From: Pseudomonas helmanticensis
GTDB taxonomy: Bacteria; Pseudomonadota; Gammaproteobacteria; Pseudomonadales; Pseudomonadaceae
Reading direction: 5' to 3'
Assembly (NCBI RefSeq): GCF_900182985.1
Contig: NZ_FXUY01000001.1
Coordinates: 2,852,001 to 2,916,000, forward strand
DNA length: 64,000 nucleotides
Shown here in pieces: positions 1 to 8,231 of the stretch (positions are counted from its first letter, which is position 1; every line of letters begins with the position of its first letter). The notes under the pieces were generated by a model. That model did no database searches. It was not told the DNA's origin and saw only the letters and a list, made by a program, of their open reading frames with translations. A program made the translations under genes and the position numbers.

Positions 1-1127
1 TGGCGACCATCGCCATCTGCTCGGTGCTGATGTTCCTGCGGGTGCTGTTCAACCAGCAGATCAGCAAGGCGTGGAATTCCTCGCCGGGCCTGCCGCTGAT
101 CCCGGCCAAGGCCAGTAACTTCCTGACCCTGCCGACCACGCAACGCTACTTCATCATTGCGCTGATCATCGGTGCGCTGGTGTGGCCGTTCTTCGGCTCG
201 CGTGGCGCGGTGGACATCGCGACGCTGATCCTGATCTACGTGATGCTCGGCCTTGGCCTGAACATCGTCGTCGGTCTGGCCGGTCTGCTTGACCTCGGTT
301 ACGTCGGCTTCTACGCCGTCGGCGCCTACAGCTACGCGCTGCTGTCGCACTACTACGGTTTGAGCTTCTGGATCTGTCTGCCGATCGCCGGCCTGATGGC
401 GGCGACGTTCGGCTTCCTGCTGGGCTTCCCGGTATTGCGTTTGCGCGGTGACTATCTGGCGATCGTGACCCTCGGCTTCGGCGAGATCATCCGTCTGTTC
501 CTGCGTAACCTGACCGACATCACTGGCGGTCCGAACGGCATCAGCAACATCGAGAAACCGACGTTCTTCGGCCTGACCTTCGAGCGTAAAGCCGCGGAAG
601 GCATGCAGACCTTCCACGAGTATTTCGGCCTGCAATACAACTCGATCAACAAGGTGATTTTCCTCTACCTGGTGGCCTTGTTGCTGGCACTGGCGGCGTT
701 GTTCATCATCAACCGTCTGCTGCGCATGCCGATCGGCCGTGCGTGGGAAGCGCTGCGTGAAGATGAAATCGCCTGCCGGGCACTGGGTCTGAATCCGACG
801 ATCATCAAGCTGTCGGCGTTCACCCTCGGTGCAAGCTTCGCCGGTTTCGCCGGTAGCTTCTTCGCTGCCCGTCAGGGCCTGGTGACCCCGGAATCGTTCA
901 CCTTCATCGAGTCGGCGATCATCCTCGCCATCGTCGTGCTGGGTGGCATGGGCTCGCAGTTAGGTGTGATCCTCGCCGCAGTGGTGATGATCCTGTTGCC
1001 GGAAATGATGCGTGAGTTCAGCGAGTACCGGATGTTGATGTTCGGTGCGCTGATGGTGTTGATGATGATCTGGCGTCCACAAGGTCTGCTGCCGATGCAA
1101 CGCCCACACATGGAGTTGCGAAAATGA
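1..1127 (+). CDS. livM: LivM, branched-chain amino acid ABC transporter permease (5' end outside window)
   Basis: Inner-membrane permease of the high-affinity Leu/Ile/Val importer. The reading frame is open from base 3, so the true start lies upstream; about 375 codons are present of a protein usually near 415. Many hydrophobic helices are visible, with the family segments [19 protein letters not shown] and [15 protein letters not shown]; the latter is the cytoplasmic loop that contacts the ATPases. The stop overlaps the livG start by 4 bp (ATGA), which indicates translational coupling. livH and the binding-protein gene livK are expected upstream but are not visible. Confidence 0.95.
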   Translation, partial: ATIAICSVLMFLRVLFNQQISKAWNSSPGLPLIPAKASNFLTLPTTQRYFIIALIIGALVWPFFGSRGAVDIATLILIYVMLGLGLNIVVGLAGLLDLGYVGFYAVGAYSYALLSHYYGLSFWICLPIAGLMAATFGFLLGFPVLRLRGDYLAIVTLGFGEIIRLFLRNLTDITGGPNGISNIEKPTFFGLTFERKAAEGMQTFHEYFGLQYNSINKVIFLYLVALLLALAALFIINRLLRMPIGRAWEALREDEIACRALGLNPTIIKLSAFTLGASFAGFAGSFFAARQGLVTPESFTFIESAIILAIVVLGGMGSQLGVILAAVVMILLPEMMREFSEYRMLMFGALMVLMMIWRPQGLLPMQRPHMELRK

Positions 1128-1891
1128 GCCGCGAGATTCTTAAGGTCGAAAACCTGAGCATGCGCTTCGGCGGTTTGCTCGCGGTCAACGGCGTGGCCCT
1201 GACCGTCAAAGAGAAACAGGTGGTTGCGCTGATCGGCCCGAACGGCGCCGGCAAGACCACCGTGTTCAACTGCCTGACCGGTTTCTACCAGCCAACGGGC
1301 GGCAGCATTCTGCTCGACGGCGAGCCGATTCAAGGCCTGCCGGGCCACAAGATCGCCCTCAAAGGCGTGGTGCGCACCTTCCAGAACGTGCGCCTGTTCA
1401 AGGACATGACGGCGGTCGAGAACCTGTTGATCGCCCAGCACCGTCACTTGAACACCAACTTCCTGGCTGGCCTGTTCAAGACTCCGTCGTTCCGCAAAAG
1501 CGAGCGCGAGGCCATGGAGTTTGCCGAGTACTGGCTGGAAAAGGTCAACCTCAAGGAGTTCGCCAACCGTACCGCCGGCACCCTGGCCTACGGTCAGCAA
1601 CGGCGTCTGGAAATCGCTCGCTGCATGATGACCCGTCCGCGGATCCTCATGCTCGACGAACCGGCCGCCGGCCTGAACCCGAAGGAAACCGAAGACCTCA
1701 AGGCGCTGATCGGCATGCTCCGTGAAGAGCACAATGTGACAGTGCTGCTGATCGAACACGACATGAAACTGGTCATGAGCATTTCCGACCACATCGTCGT
1801 GATCAACCAGGGCACGCCTCTGGCTGACGGCACGCCGGAACAGATCCGCGACAATCCTGAAGTGATCAAAGCCTACCTGGGGGAAGCGTAA
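1124..1891 (+). CDS. livG: LivG, branched-chain amino acid ABC transporter ATPase
   Basis: One of the two ATPases that drive branched-chain amino acid import from the cytoplasmic face of the LivHM permease. The 255-residue product has a Walker A motif (GPNGAGKT, near residue 37), a degenerate signature ([13 protein letters not shown]), Walker B with catalytic Glu ([13 protein letters not shown]) and the switch His (LLIEHDM). The C-terminal [22 protein letters not shown] is typical of LivG. It overlaps livM by 4 bp and abuts livF with no gap, so the three are one transcription unit. Confidence 0.96.
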   Translation: MSREILKVENLSMRFGGLLAVNGVALTVKEKQVVALIGPNGAGKTTVFNCLTGFYQPTGGSILLDGEPIQGLPGHKIALKGVVRTFQNVRLFKDMTAVENLLIAQHRHLNTNFLAGLFKTPSFRKSEREAMEFAEYWLEKVNLKEFANRTAGTLAYGQQRRLEIARCMMTRPRILMLDEPAAGLNPKETEDLKALIGMLREEHNVTVLLIEHDMKLVMSISDHIVVINQGTPLADGTPEQIRDNPEVIKAYLGEA

Positions 1892-2593
1892 ATGCTGCAG
1901 TTCGAAAACGTTTCCACCTTCTACGGCAAGATCCAGGCCCTGCACAGCGTCAACGTCGAAGTCCGTCAGGGCGAGATCGTCACCCTGATCGGCGCCAACG
2001 GTGCCGGCAAATCCACGCTGCTGATGACGCTCTGCGGTTCGCCGCAAGCGCACAGCGGCAGCATCCGCTACATGGGTGAGGAACTGATCGGCCAGGACTC
2101 GTCGCAGATCATGCGCAAGAGCATCGCGGTGGTGCCGGAAGGTCGTCGGGTGTTTGCCCGTCTGACCGTTGAAGAAAACCTGTCCATGGGCGGCTTCTTC
2201 ACCGACAAGGGCGACTATCAGGAGCAAATGGACAAGGTCCTCGGCCTGTTCCCGCGCCTGAAAGAACGCTTCAACCAGCGCGGCGGCACCATGTCCGGCG
2301 GCGAACAGCAAATGCTCGCCATCGGCCGCGCGCTGATGAGCAAGCCCAAGCTGTTGCTGCTCGACGAGCCGTCGCTGGGCCTGGCACCGATCATCATCCA
2401 GCAGATTTTCGACATCATCGAAATGCTGCGCAAGGACGGTGTGACGGTGTTCCTGGTCGAGCAGAACGCAAACCAGGCGCTGAAAATCGCTGACCGGGCG
2501 TACGTTCTGGAGAACGGCCGCGTCGTCATGCAAGGTACCGGTGAAGCACTGCTGACCGACCCGAAAGTACGCGAGGCGTACCTCGGCGGCTGA
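1892..2593 (+). CDS. livF: LivF, branched-chain amino acid ABC transporter ATPase
   Basis: Second ATPase of the Liv importer, pairing with LivG. The 233 residues carry Walker A (GANGAGKST), the signature MSGGEQQMLAIGRAL, Walker B (LLLLDEPSLGLAP) and the switch region FLVEQNANQALKIADRAYVLENG that is diagnostic of LivF. The ATG follows the livG stop directly. A strong intrinsic terminator lies 15-40 bp after the stop, so this is the last gene of the operon. Confidence 0.96.
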   Translation: MLQFENVSTFYGKIQALHSVNVEVRQGEIVTLIGANGAGKSTLLMTLCGSPQAHSGSIRYMGEELIGQDSSQIMRKSIAVVPEGRRVFARLTVEENLSMGGFFTDKGDYQEQMDKVLGLFPRLKERFNQRGGTMSGGEQQMLAIGRALMSKPKLLLLDEPSLGLAPIIIQQIFDIIEMLRKDGVTVFLVEQNANQALKIADRAYVLENGRVVMQGTGEALLTDPKVREAYLGG

Positions 2594-2607
2594 TGCATGC
2601 GCCCAAC

Positions 2608-2636
2608 AAAAAAAACGGCCCTCGGGCCGTTTTTTT
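2608..2636. terminator. Intrinsic terminator after livF
   Basis: A GC-rich stem (ACGGCC/GGCCGT around a CTCG loop) is flanked by an A-run on the left and a T-run on the right. It can act on both strands: it ends liv transcription and blocks read-through from the convergent DUF2599 genes. Confidence 0.9.
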
Positions 2637-2653
2637 ATACCCACACATCCCCC

Positions 2654-2742
2654 CTGTAGGAGCTGCCGCAGGCTGCGATCTTTTGATCTTGTTTTTAACA
2701 AACAACGTCAACAGATCGCAGCCTGCGGCAGCTCCTACAGGG
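2654..2742. repeat. REP element pair (family A)
   Basis: Two inverted copies of a Pseudomonas REP palindrome with core GTAGGAGCTGCCGCAGGCTG, each followed by CGATCTTTT, around a short AT-rich spacer. It sits between convergent genes. The same family recurs ten more times in this window, always intergenic. Confidence 0.9.
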
Positions 2743-2750
2743 CATCAGTG

Positions 2751-3989
2751 TCAGTACGGGTTGCAGTGTTGCGCTACAGCGGTGGCCTGATCGACATACG
2801 GACGCGCCGGTTCAAGGTTCCACTCCGGTTTATTGCGCACCGGCTTGCCGTCGTAGGTTGCCGCCAGATGGCAGACCATCTGCCGACGCAACGAACCACC
2901 GTTGACGCTGTACTCGCGCCATTGCTGATCGTCTTTGTGCTTGTTGTAGAGCTCGGCAAACATCCGGTCAGTCTGGTCATCCTTGATCGCGCGACCGCAA
3001 GCGGTCGGCACCACCGAGAGCGACCAGGTGTTCGGCCCCAGTTTCGGATCGGGACGTTGTACCCAAGTGCTGGATTCGATGTACTTGTCGCAGAATTTTG
3101 GTTCTGCCGGCGTCGAGGTCTGGATGCACGAGAACGAGGCCTTGGCGACCGGGGTTTGCGGGAAATTGATCTTGATGATGTTGCGGTCCTTGCCGGTTTT
3201 GGCCTTGTAATCGCGCTGATTGGCCATGGCATCGCTCAAACCGCGCTGATCGCTGTAGAAGAACGCCAGAATCGGTAGCTCGTCGGTTTTCGGATTGCCC
3301 AGGCGCAGCTCGGTCTGGGTTTGAAACTCGCGACTGTTGATGACTTTGCGCGCGCCCATGAAATTGCGGAAGGCATCGACACGCTCCCTGCTGCTCATCG
3401 GATTGCGCATGTTGAAACCGCACTGCAACTGATCCTGCTGCCGGTTGTTGTTGTACTGAGTGAAGTGGGCGACCCAGGCATTCGGGCTGCTGATCGGTGG
3501 TTTCATTGCCTGGCAGACCGCTTCGGTCGGCGCGGTGTTCTTGTTGTCGCCACAGCCACGGTCATTGCGAAAATCAGTCCAGGCATCGTTGGGAAACGCG
3601 CAGTAAACATGCACCGGCGTCTCGGGGTCGCGGATCAGATCTCTTGGCGTAATCAAGTAGCCGTTTTGCGTACTCATGCCCGGGTCTTCATAGCTGATGC
3701 CGTCAGCGCGCATATACGAAGCGGCGAATGTTCCCAGTTCCACGGCTTTCGGGCTGGGATTCCACACATCCCATTTCTGCCCCTTGGCCGGATCGGCGCG
3801 GTGGGTGCCACGCACCAGCAGTCCCGAGCAGTCCGACGCGGGATCCTGCCCGCAACTGTCGACGGTTTTGTTGTACAGGCTTTCGACCTTTTTCAGCGTC
3901 TCTTCGCAAGATTCGGCACGGGCCCATGTCGCGTGCAACAGCAGCGGCAACATCAGCAATGGAGCGGTCCTGATCAGACGTTTTTTCAT
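2751..3989 (-). CDS. Secreted protein with C-terminal DUF2599-like domain
   Basis: Exported 412-residue protein of unknown function. I chose the ATG at 3989 because AAGGAG lies 9 nt upstream and MKKRLIRTAPLLMLPLLLHA then forms a signal peptide ending at ARA-E. The last ~105 residues (STWVQR...WSLSVVPTACGR...MVCHLA...WNLEPARP...HCNP) match my memory of the DUF2599 pattern. The N-terminal part (YNKTVDSC...CSGLLVRGTH...WNPSPKAVELG...SYMR) is cysteine-rich and may resemble proteins annotated as halovibrin HvnA; that link is tentative. It follows the larger paralogue by 30 bp on the same strand, so the two are probably co-transcribed. Confidence 0.75.
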   Translation of the reverse strand: MKKRLIRTAPLLMLPLLLHATWARAESCEETLKKVESLYNKTVDSCGQDPASDCSGLLVRGTHRADPAKGQKWDVWNPSPKAVELGTFAASYMRADGISYEDPGMSTQNGYLITPRDLIRDPETPVHVYCAFPNDAWTDFRNDRGCGDNKNTAPTEAVCQAMKPPISSPNAWVAHFTQYNNNRQQDQLQCGFNMRNPMSSRERVDAFRNFMGARKVINSREFQTQTELRLGNPKTDELPILAFFYSDQRGLSDAMANQRDYKAKTGKDRNIIKINFPQTPVAKASFSCIQTSTPAEPKFCDKYIESSTWVQRPDPKLGPNTWSLSVVPTACGRAIKDDQTDRMFAELYNKHKDDQQWREYSVNGGSLRRQMVCHLAATYDGKPVRNKPEWNLEPARPYVDQATAVAQHCNPY

Positions 3990-4019
3990 GGCTTGCATCT
4001 CCTTGATTAGCCAACACAC

Positions 4020-5738
4020 TCAGCGAGGAACAGGGTTGCAACCGGCGGCCCGGGTGTCGGCGTCCGACAACGCCGGCCGGAACGGCTCAAGATTCCACGG
4101 CGTCTTGTTGCGATAATTGGCCAGGACGCAACCCAATTGCTGACGCATGCTGCCGGCCGACGTTTCGTTGTCGCGCCAGTTGCTGTCTGCGCCCTTGAGT
4201 GCGAACAGTTGCGCGTAAATCGCGCCGAGTTGCTCGTTGGGCAAGGCACGCCCCGCCGCCGTGGGCACGATGCTCAGGCTCCATTCATCCTTGCGGGTGC
4301 CGGGGTCGTAACGTTTGACCCAGTCAGCCGAGGCGATGTATTGCGGTGACGCGGCAGCCACGGGATTGCAACCGGCCTTCGCTGTTTCCTGCGGGCTGAC
4401 AGCGGGACGGAAGGGTTCCAGATTCCATTCGGTCTTGGCCGGATAGTTTTGCACCAGACAGGCCAGTTGCTGACGCATGCTACCCGCCGACTTCTCGTTG
4501 TCGCGCCACTGGCTATCAGCCCCCCGCAGCGCCAGCAGTTCCTGATACACCGCCTCCTGATTGCTGGCCTGGTTCGCCTTGCCCTGGGCGGTCGGCGTGA
4601 CGCTGAGCGACCATTCGTTTTTCTTGCTGCCCGGATCGTAGCGCTCGATCCAAGTGGCGCTGGCGATGTATTTCGAACTCGGCGCAATCGGCGGCTGGGG
4701 ACCGCCCGCCACCGGCAGATCGATCGCCTGATCGGCAGCGACGAAGCTGAAACGCTGTTCGGCGGGCTTGGTGAAATCCAGTCGCAGGATCGGCACGCTG
4801 TAGCCTTGCGCCTGAAGTTTCTTCTGGAAATTGCGCGCGCTGTTCAAACCGTTCTCGGGCTTCGGTGGCGCCTGATCACCGCGGGTGGCGAAGTTCTGCG
4901 TGCTGTTGACGTTGTAGATGAAGGCATCGATGTACTTCATGTTTTCGCTGCCATCGTTGGTCGCAGTGGCGTTTTTCAACATGAACTCGTTGACCTGGGC
5001 ACTGAAGGCAAAGGGGTCCTTGTTGGTGGTGCTTGGCCGCGACTCGTGTACCCGGATCATCGCGTTCCAGTCGCTGGGCTTTTCCGCGTTCCACGAGCAC
5101 TGGCCGTATTGAATCGGCCCCTTCATCAAGCCGGTGTATTTCTGCGTCCACTGCTCGGCAGTGCTGACCCCAGCCTCGGCACAGGTACCGTAGGCCAGTG
5201 CCGCATTGCGATTATTCATCGCCGCCTGTGCGGCACGCGGCGGTTCACGGCTGTCGAAGAAGCCGCAGCCATACCACTTGCGCTCCGGCCCCGTACCGCC
5301 ATCGAAGGCGTAGATGCAGGTAAAGCCCTGCTCTTTGACCGGCAGATTCAAAGTCGCCGCATCCGTGGGCGTGCGCAGGATGAAACCGGCCGGGTGGATA
5401 AGGATTCGCGTACTCAGATCCTTGCGAATCCATGAGTAGGACGTCGCGCCAATCCTGATCGCGTAAGGACTGTAATCCCAAGGATTGAAAGGCCCGTCAT
5501 TGACCATGCGCAGCGTCACGCCGCTGCAATAGTAGAGACCACGCGCCGCACCGGTATCGGGTTCCTGGCACGCGTCCTTGAGGGTGTTGTAGTTGTGGTT
5601 GATGCGTTTGAGCGTGTCCTGCGGATCGGCTTGCGGCTGGGCGTAAACCGTGGAGAACAGCAAAGGCAGCGTGCAGGCCAGAGCAAACGATGAAGTCTTG
5701 CGCGACAGCACAGCGCAGACTGAGCGATCCTTCGTCAT
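4020..5738 (-). CDS. Secreted protein with two tandem DUF2599-like domains
   Basis: A 572-residue paralogue of the next gene. A signal peptide is visible (ALACTLPLLFSTVYAQ). The N-terminal ~330 residues share the layout of the neighbour (TLKRINHNYNTL, CSGVTLR, FNPWDYSPYAIRIGATSYSWIRKD). Two consecutive C-terminal repeats of about 105 residues follow, each YIASA.W..RYDPG...EWSLS..PTA.G...WRDNE.SAGSMRQQL.C...WNLEPFRP...GCNP. The neighbour has one such unit, so the unit duplicated here. Conserved cysteines fit a disulfide-bonded extracellular or periplasmic protein. It is first in a two-gene operon. Function is unknown. Confidence 0.78.
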   Translation of the reverse strand: MTKDRSVCAVLSRKTSSFALACTLPLLFSTVYAQPQADPQDTLKRINHNYNTLKDACQEPDTGAARGLYYCSGVTLRMVNDGPFNPWDYSPYAIRIGATSYSWIRKDLSTRILIHPAGFILRTPTDAATLNLPVKEQGFTCIYAFDGGTGPERKWYGCGFFDSREPPRAAQAAMNNRNAALAYGTCAEAGVSTAEQWTQKYTGLMKGPIQYGQCSWNAEKPSDWNAMIRVHESRPSTTNKDPFAFSAQVNEFMLKNATATNDGSENMKYIDAFIYNVNSTQNFATRGDQAPPKPENGLNSARNFQKKLQAQGYSVPILRLDFTKPAEQRFSFVAADQAIDLPVAGGPQPPIAPSSKYIASATWIERYDPGSKKNEWSLSVTPTAQGKANQASNQEAVYQELLALRGADSQWRDNEKSAGSMRQQLACLVQNYPAKTEWNLEPFRPAVSPQETAKAGCNPVAAASPQYIASADWVKRYDPGTRKDEWSLSIVPTAAGRALPNEQLGAIYAQLFALKGADSNWRDNETSAGSMRQQLGCVLANYRNKTPWNLEPFRPALSDADTRAAGCNPVPR

Positions 5739-5819
5739 GAGATACCGTCCTGGTAAATCGGCCTGTCGGAGTGGCCGTTGAAGTGACTATAGAACACTGC
5801 CGGCAACTCGGATAAATCA

Positions 5820-5929
5820 CTGTAGGAGCTGCCGCAGGCTGCGATCTTTTGCTCTTGATTCAGTAGATAAAAAGCCAAGTCAAAAGATCGTCCGATCGCG
5901 GCCCGAGCCTGCGGCAGCTCCTACAGGGG
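5820..5929. repeat. REP element pair (family A, diverged right arm)
   Basis: The left arm is a standard family A copy. The right arm reads caaaagatcg-tccgatcgcggcccgagcctgcgg and so carries an insertion in the middle of the palindrome. It lies upstream of the DUF2599 operon and downstream of the acp gene. The rest of 5739-6031 holds only the acp terminator and no gene. Confidence 0.85.
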
Positions 5930-5982
5930 CTCTGTATTATCTGGAAAAATTGCGATGAGTTGAGACTGAGGCGTCAGGTCGA

Positions 5983-6012
5983 ACAAAAAACGCCGTTCTG
6001 GCCGTTTTTTGT
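5983..6012 (-). terminator. Hairpin terminator after acp
   Basis: A perfect 10-bp inverted repeat (ACAAAAAACG/CGTTTTTTGT) surrounds a 10-nt loop about 20 bp past the acp stop. Read on the minus strand the stem ends in a T-run, as expected for an intrinsic terminator. Confidence 0.65.
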
Positions 6013-6031
6013 GTCGTTCAATAAAAAGACC

Positions 6032-6271
6032 TCAGGTTTTGATATGCGCGTGCAGATAATCAAGCGCCTTTTGCACGGTATTGATTTTTTCGGCTTCTTC
6101 TTCTGGGATTTCCGTCTCGAACTCATCTTCTAATGCCATGACCAGTTCAACGGTATCGAGCGAGTCCGCACCCAGGTCATCAATAAAATGGGAAGACAAC
6201 AAAATATTGCTCTCGGACAAACCTAATTGCTCAGCAACAATTTTAATCACACGCGACTGTATGTCATCCAT
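6032..6271 (-). CDS. Stand-alone acyl carrier protein (Acp1-like)
   Basis: Cytosolic carrier that holds acyl chains on a phosphopantetheine arm. The start MDDIQSRV at 6271 gives 79 residues, the usual ACP size. The attachment motif [18 protein letters not shown] is intact, with the serine at residue 37 (D-S-L), and the C-terminal helix [15 protein letters not shown] is typical. It is not in a fab cluster, so it is a second, specialised ACP. The MDDI start resembles P. aeruginosa Acp1 (PA1869) as I remember it. It lies 93 bp after an ACP-like gene on the same strand, and base use is more AT-rich than in the neighbours. Confidence 0.88.
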   Translation of the reverse strand: MDDIQSRVIKIVAEQLGLSESNILLSSHFIDDLGADSLDTVELVMALEDEFETEIPEEEAEKINTVQKALDYLHAHIKT

Positions 6272-6364
6272 CTTAAAACCCCACTTCCTCAACCTTGCAA
6301 ACTTCAATTGCCTTAAGCAAATAAATATTTGCCGGTGATTAATTAGCTAAATTTCAATGCGCAG

Positions 6365-6616
6365 TTATTTTTCAACTCTCGATCGAAGCGTCTCTTTTGC
6401 AGCTAGCACCCCCAACGCCTGCAGGACTTTATTGACTGCGTGCAGGGCGCCCACATCCTCTAACGTAGCCTTTTTATTGAGAATTCTTCGAAAGCAAAAA
6501 TAAATCTGCATCTCTCCCAATGCGGCACCATCGTGAACCATATCCTCATCAAGGATGATTTGAGCCTTTTCATTGATCTTGATTTCTAGAAACTCCATTA
6601 ACTCAGCCCTGGTCAT
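6365..6616 (-). CDS. Small ACP-like protein lacking the phosphopantetheine serine
   Basis: 83-residue protein of unknown function. The ATG at 6616 has a strong AAGGAGAG site 3 nt upstream. By eye its pattern follows an ACP: an N-terminal helix (AELMEFLEIKINEKAQIIL), then DEDMVHDGAALGEMQIYFCF where the ACP has [18 protein letters not shown], then a short last helix (HAVNKVLQALGVL). No Asp-Ser-Leu is present; GAALGE stands in its place. It is the first gene of a probable two-gene operon with the true ACP downstream. It could be a degenerate carrier or an ACP partner; the homology is inferred, not proven. Confidence 0.7.
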   Translation of the reverse strand: MTRAELMEFLEIKINEKAQIILDEDMVHDGAALGEMQIYFCFRRILNKKATLEDVGALHAVNKVLQALGVLAAKETLRSRVEK

Positions 6617-6649
6617 AACTCTCTCCTTTTTAAAAACCGCTAGCCTTTG

Positions 6650-6655
6650 AGTGTA
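6650..6655 (-). promoter_or_regulatory. Candidate -10 element of the acp operon
   Basis: TACACT on the minus strand lies about 35 bp upstream of the ACP-like start codon. Its position places a transcription start near 6643, which puts the palindrome at 6678-6695 close to -43. Confidence 0.4.
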
Positions 6656-6677
6656 TTCAGCTGACTCAGAACCTCGA

Positions 6678-6695
6678 ACTGTCAGAAATAACAGT
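6678..6695 (-). promoter_or_regulatory. Candidate LuxR-type (las/rhl-like) box
   Basis: An 18-bp dyad, ACTGT-N8-ACAGT, fits the CT-N12-AG core of Pseudomonas quorum-sensing boxes. It starts 62 bp upstream of the ACP-like start codon and is centred near -43 from the inferred transcription start. That spacing is normal for activation by a LuxR-family regulator. Confidence 0.45.
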
Positions 6696-6799
6696 CTTTT
6701 ATGACCATTCGCGATTACCAACTGGTGTTTATTCCGCGAAGAACAAAAGACAGACTTCGCAAGTTTGAAAACGCCTGATATCAACGGCAAACACAGTCT

Positions 6800-6896
6800 C
6801 TGTAGGAGCTGCCGCAGGCTGCGATCTTTTGATCTTGATTCACCAGGGAAAAAAGACAGATCAAAAGATCGCAGCCTGCGGCAGCTCCTACAGGGG
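6800..6896. repeat. REP element pair (family A)
   Basis: Two inverted family A arms around an AT-rich spacer lie between the divergent acp and buf operons. The gap 6617-7015 has no further gene: it holds the LuxR-like box, this REP pair and a small inverted repeat before bufA. Confidence 0.9.
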
Positions 6897-6931
6897 GTTT
6901 TGGATTATTTGGGAAAAATTTGCGGTGGGCT

Positions 6932-6985
6932 GTAACGCATTGTCGACTGGTTTCTCTAGAGGGGTAAGCAAGCGCAAATCGCTTG
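6932..6985 (+). promoter_or_regulatory. Candidate buf promoter region with CAAGCG/CGCTTG inverted repeat
   Basis: GTAACG at 6932-6937 followed 16 nt later by CTCTAG is loosely like an ECF-sigma promoter. Just downstream, 6969-6985 is a perfect 6-bp inverted repeat (CAAGCG-N5-CGCTTG) ending 30 bp before the bufA ATG. It could be an operator or a leader hairpin. No ECF sigma gene is adjacent. Confidence 0.3.
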
Positions 6986-7015
6986 TACAAACCCTGACAA
7001 GACTGGAGAAACATC

Positions 7016-7318
7016 ATGACTGCTACCACCCGCACCCTGTCCGCCACTGCCTTGGTTCTGGCCCTCGGTTCTGCCCTGAGCATGGCCGCTGTTTCCACCG
7101 CCCACGCCGCCGACGACATGGAAAAATGCTTCGGCGTGGCCATGAAAGGTCATAACGACTGCGCCGCAGGTGCAGGCACCACCTGTGCCGGCACGGCGAA
7201 AATGGATTACCAGGCCAACGCCTGGAAACTCGTGCCGAAAGGCACCTGCGCCACCACCGAAAGCAAGACCTCGCCGACCGGTTTCGGCCAGATGGAAGCC
7301 TTCAAAGCCAAATCCTGA
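7016..7318 (+). CDS. bufA: BufA1-type bufferin precursor (DUF2282)
   Basis: Precursor of a periplasmic copper-binding RiPP of the bufferin family. The 100-residue product has a long signal peptide ([20 protein letters not shown], cleaved near AHA-A) and four cysteines in family positions (EKCFG, NDCAA, TTCAG, GTCAT). In studied bufferins such cysteines are converted to thiooxazoles by the MNIO enzyme with its partner, and the product sequesters copper. TGGAGAAA provides the ribosome site. The genes for both maturation proteins and a DoxX protein follow directly. Family assignment is strong; the metal specificity here is inferred. Confidence 0.88.
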   Translation: MTATTRTLSATALVLALGSALSMAAVSTAHAADDMEKCFGVAMKGHNDCAAGAGTTCAGTAKMDYQANAWKLVPKGTCATTESKTSPTGFGQMEAFKAKS

Positions 7319-7343
7319 TCCCCGGTCTGCCTGAGTGACGATC

Positions 7344-8231
7344 ATGTCCAACGCCCATCAATCTGCCCTCCCCCGCACTCAGGCAGCCCGCGCCGAGCTC
7401 CCGCCACGTGCGGGGCTCGGGCTCAAGAGCGAGCACTTTGCGCAAGTGCTCGGTTCGTCACCGGACCTCGGTTTCTTCGAGGTCCACGCCGAAAACTACA
7501 TGGTCGACGGCGGCCCGTTTCATCATTTTCTGGGTTTGATTCGTCAGCAGTATCCGCTGTCGCTGCACGGTGTCGGGTTGTCCATCGGTGCTGAAGGGCC
7601 GCTGGATAAAGACCATCTCAAGCGCCTTGCCGAGCTGATTCGGCGCTATCAACCTCAGTCCTTTTCCGAACACCTGGCCTGGTCCAGCCACGGCCCGGTG
7701 TTTCTCAATGATCTGCTGCCACTGGCCTACGACGCGCCGACGCTGAACCGTGTCTGCGAGCATATCGATCAGGTGCAGGACAGCCTCAAACGCCCCATGC
7801 TGTTGGAGAATCCGGCGACTTATCTGGCGTTTCAGCGCTCGACCATCGATGAGCCGGAGTTCATCGCCGAGGTCGTCCGCCGAACTGGCTGCGGCCTGTT
7901 ACTCGACGTGAACAATGTCTACGTGTCGTGCATCAATCATCAGCGCGATCCGCTGGCTTATCTCGACGCACTGCCGCTGCATCGCGTCGGCGAGATTCAT
8001 CTGGCCGGTTTTGCCGAAGATTCCGACAGCCCCGGTGAACGCCTGCTGATTGACGATCACGGTGCACCGATCGATCAAGCGGTGTGGGATTTATACCGGC
8101 AAGTTCTGAAACGCATTGGCCCGGTGGCCACGCTGATCGAACGTGACAATCAAGTGCCGGCGTTCGATGTGCTGCTGGCCGAAGCGCAGCAAGCCGATCA
8201 CTTGTTGCTGCAAGCCAGGGGGCGCGCATGA
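7344..8231 (+). CDS. bufB: BufB-type MNIO family enzyme (DUF692)
   Basis: Multinuclear non-heme iron oxidase that modifies cysteines of the bufferin precursor. Metal-ligand motifs appear in family order: [51 protein letters not shown] and DDHGAPI. The 295-residue length is normal. I prefer the ATG at 7344 over the in-frame GTG at 7335; neither has a strong ribosome site. It overlaps bufC by 4 bp (ATGA), so production of the two partners is coupled. Confidence 0.92.
   Translation: MSNAHQSALPRTQAARAELPPRAGLGLKSEHFAQVLGSSPDLGFFEVHAENYMVDGGPFHHFLGLIRQQYPLSLHGVGLSIGAEGPLDKDHLKRLAELIRRYQPQSFSEHLAWSSHGPVFLNDLLPLAYDAPTLNRVCEHIDQVQDSLKRPMLLENPATYLAFQRSTIDEPEFIAEVVRRTGCGLLLDVNNVYVSCINHQRDPLAYLDALPLHRVGEIHLAGFAEDSDSPGERLLIDDHGAPIDQAVWDLYRQVLKRIGPVATLIERDNQVPAFDVLLAEAQQADHLLLQARGRA

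Noticed and set aside
872..2701. 609-codon open frame antisense to livM-livG-livF
   Set aside because: It runs opposite to three clearly coding genes, has no family motif, and reads through the REP and terminator; it is a shadow of high-GC codon bias.
4149..5435. Long plus-strand frames opposite the DUF2599 genes
   Set aside because: Minus-strand genes have signal peptides, ribosome sites and repeated domains; plus-strand frames have none.
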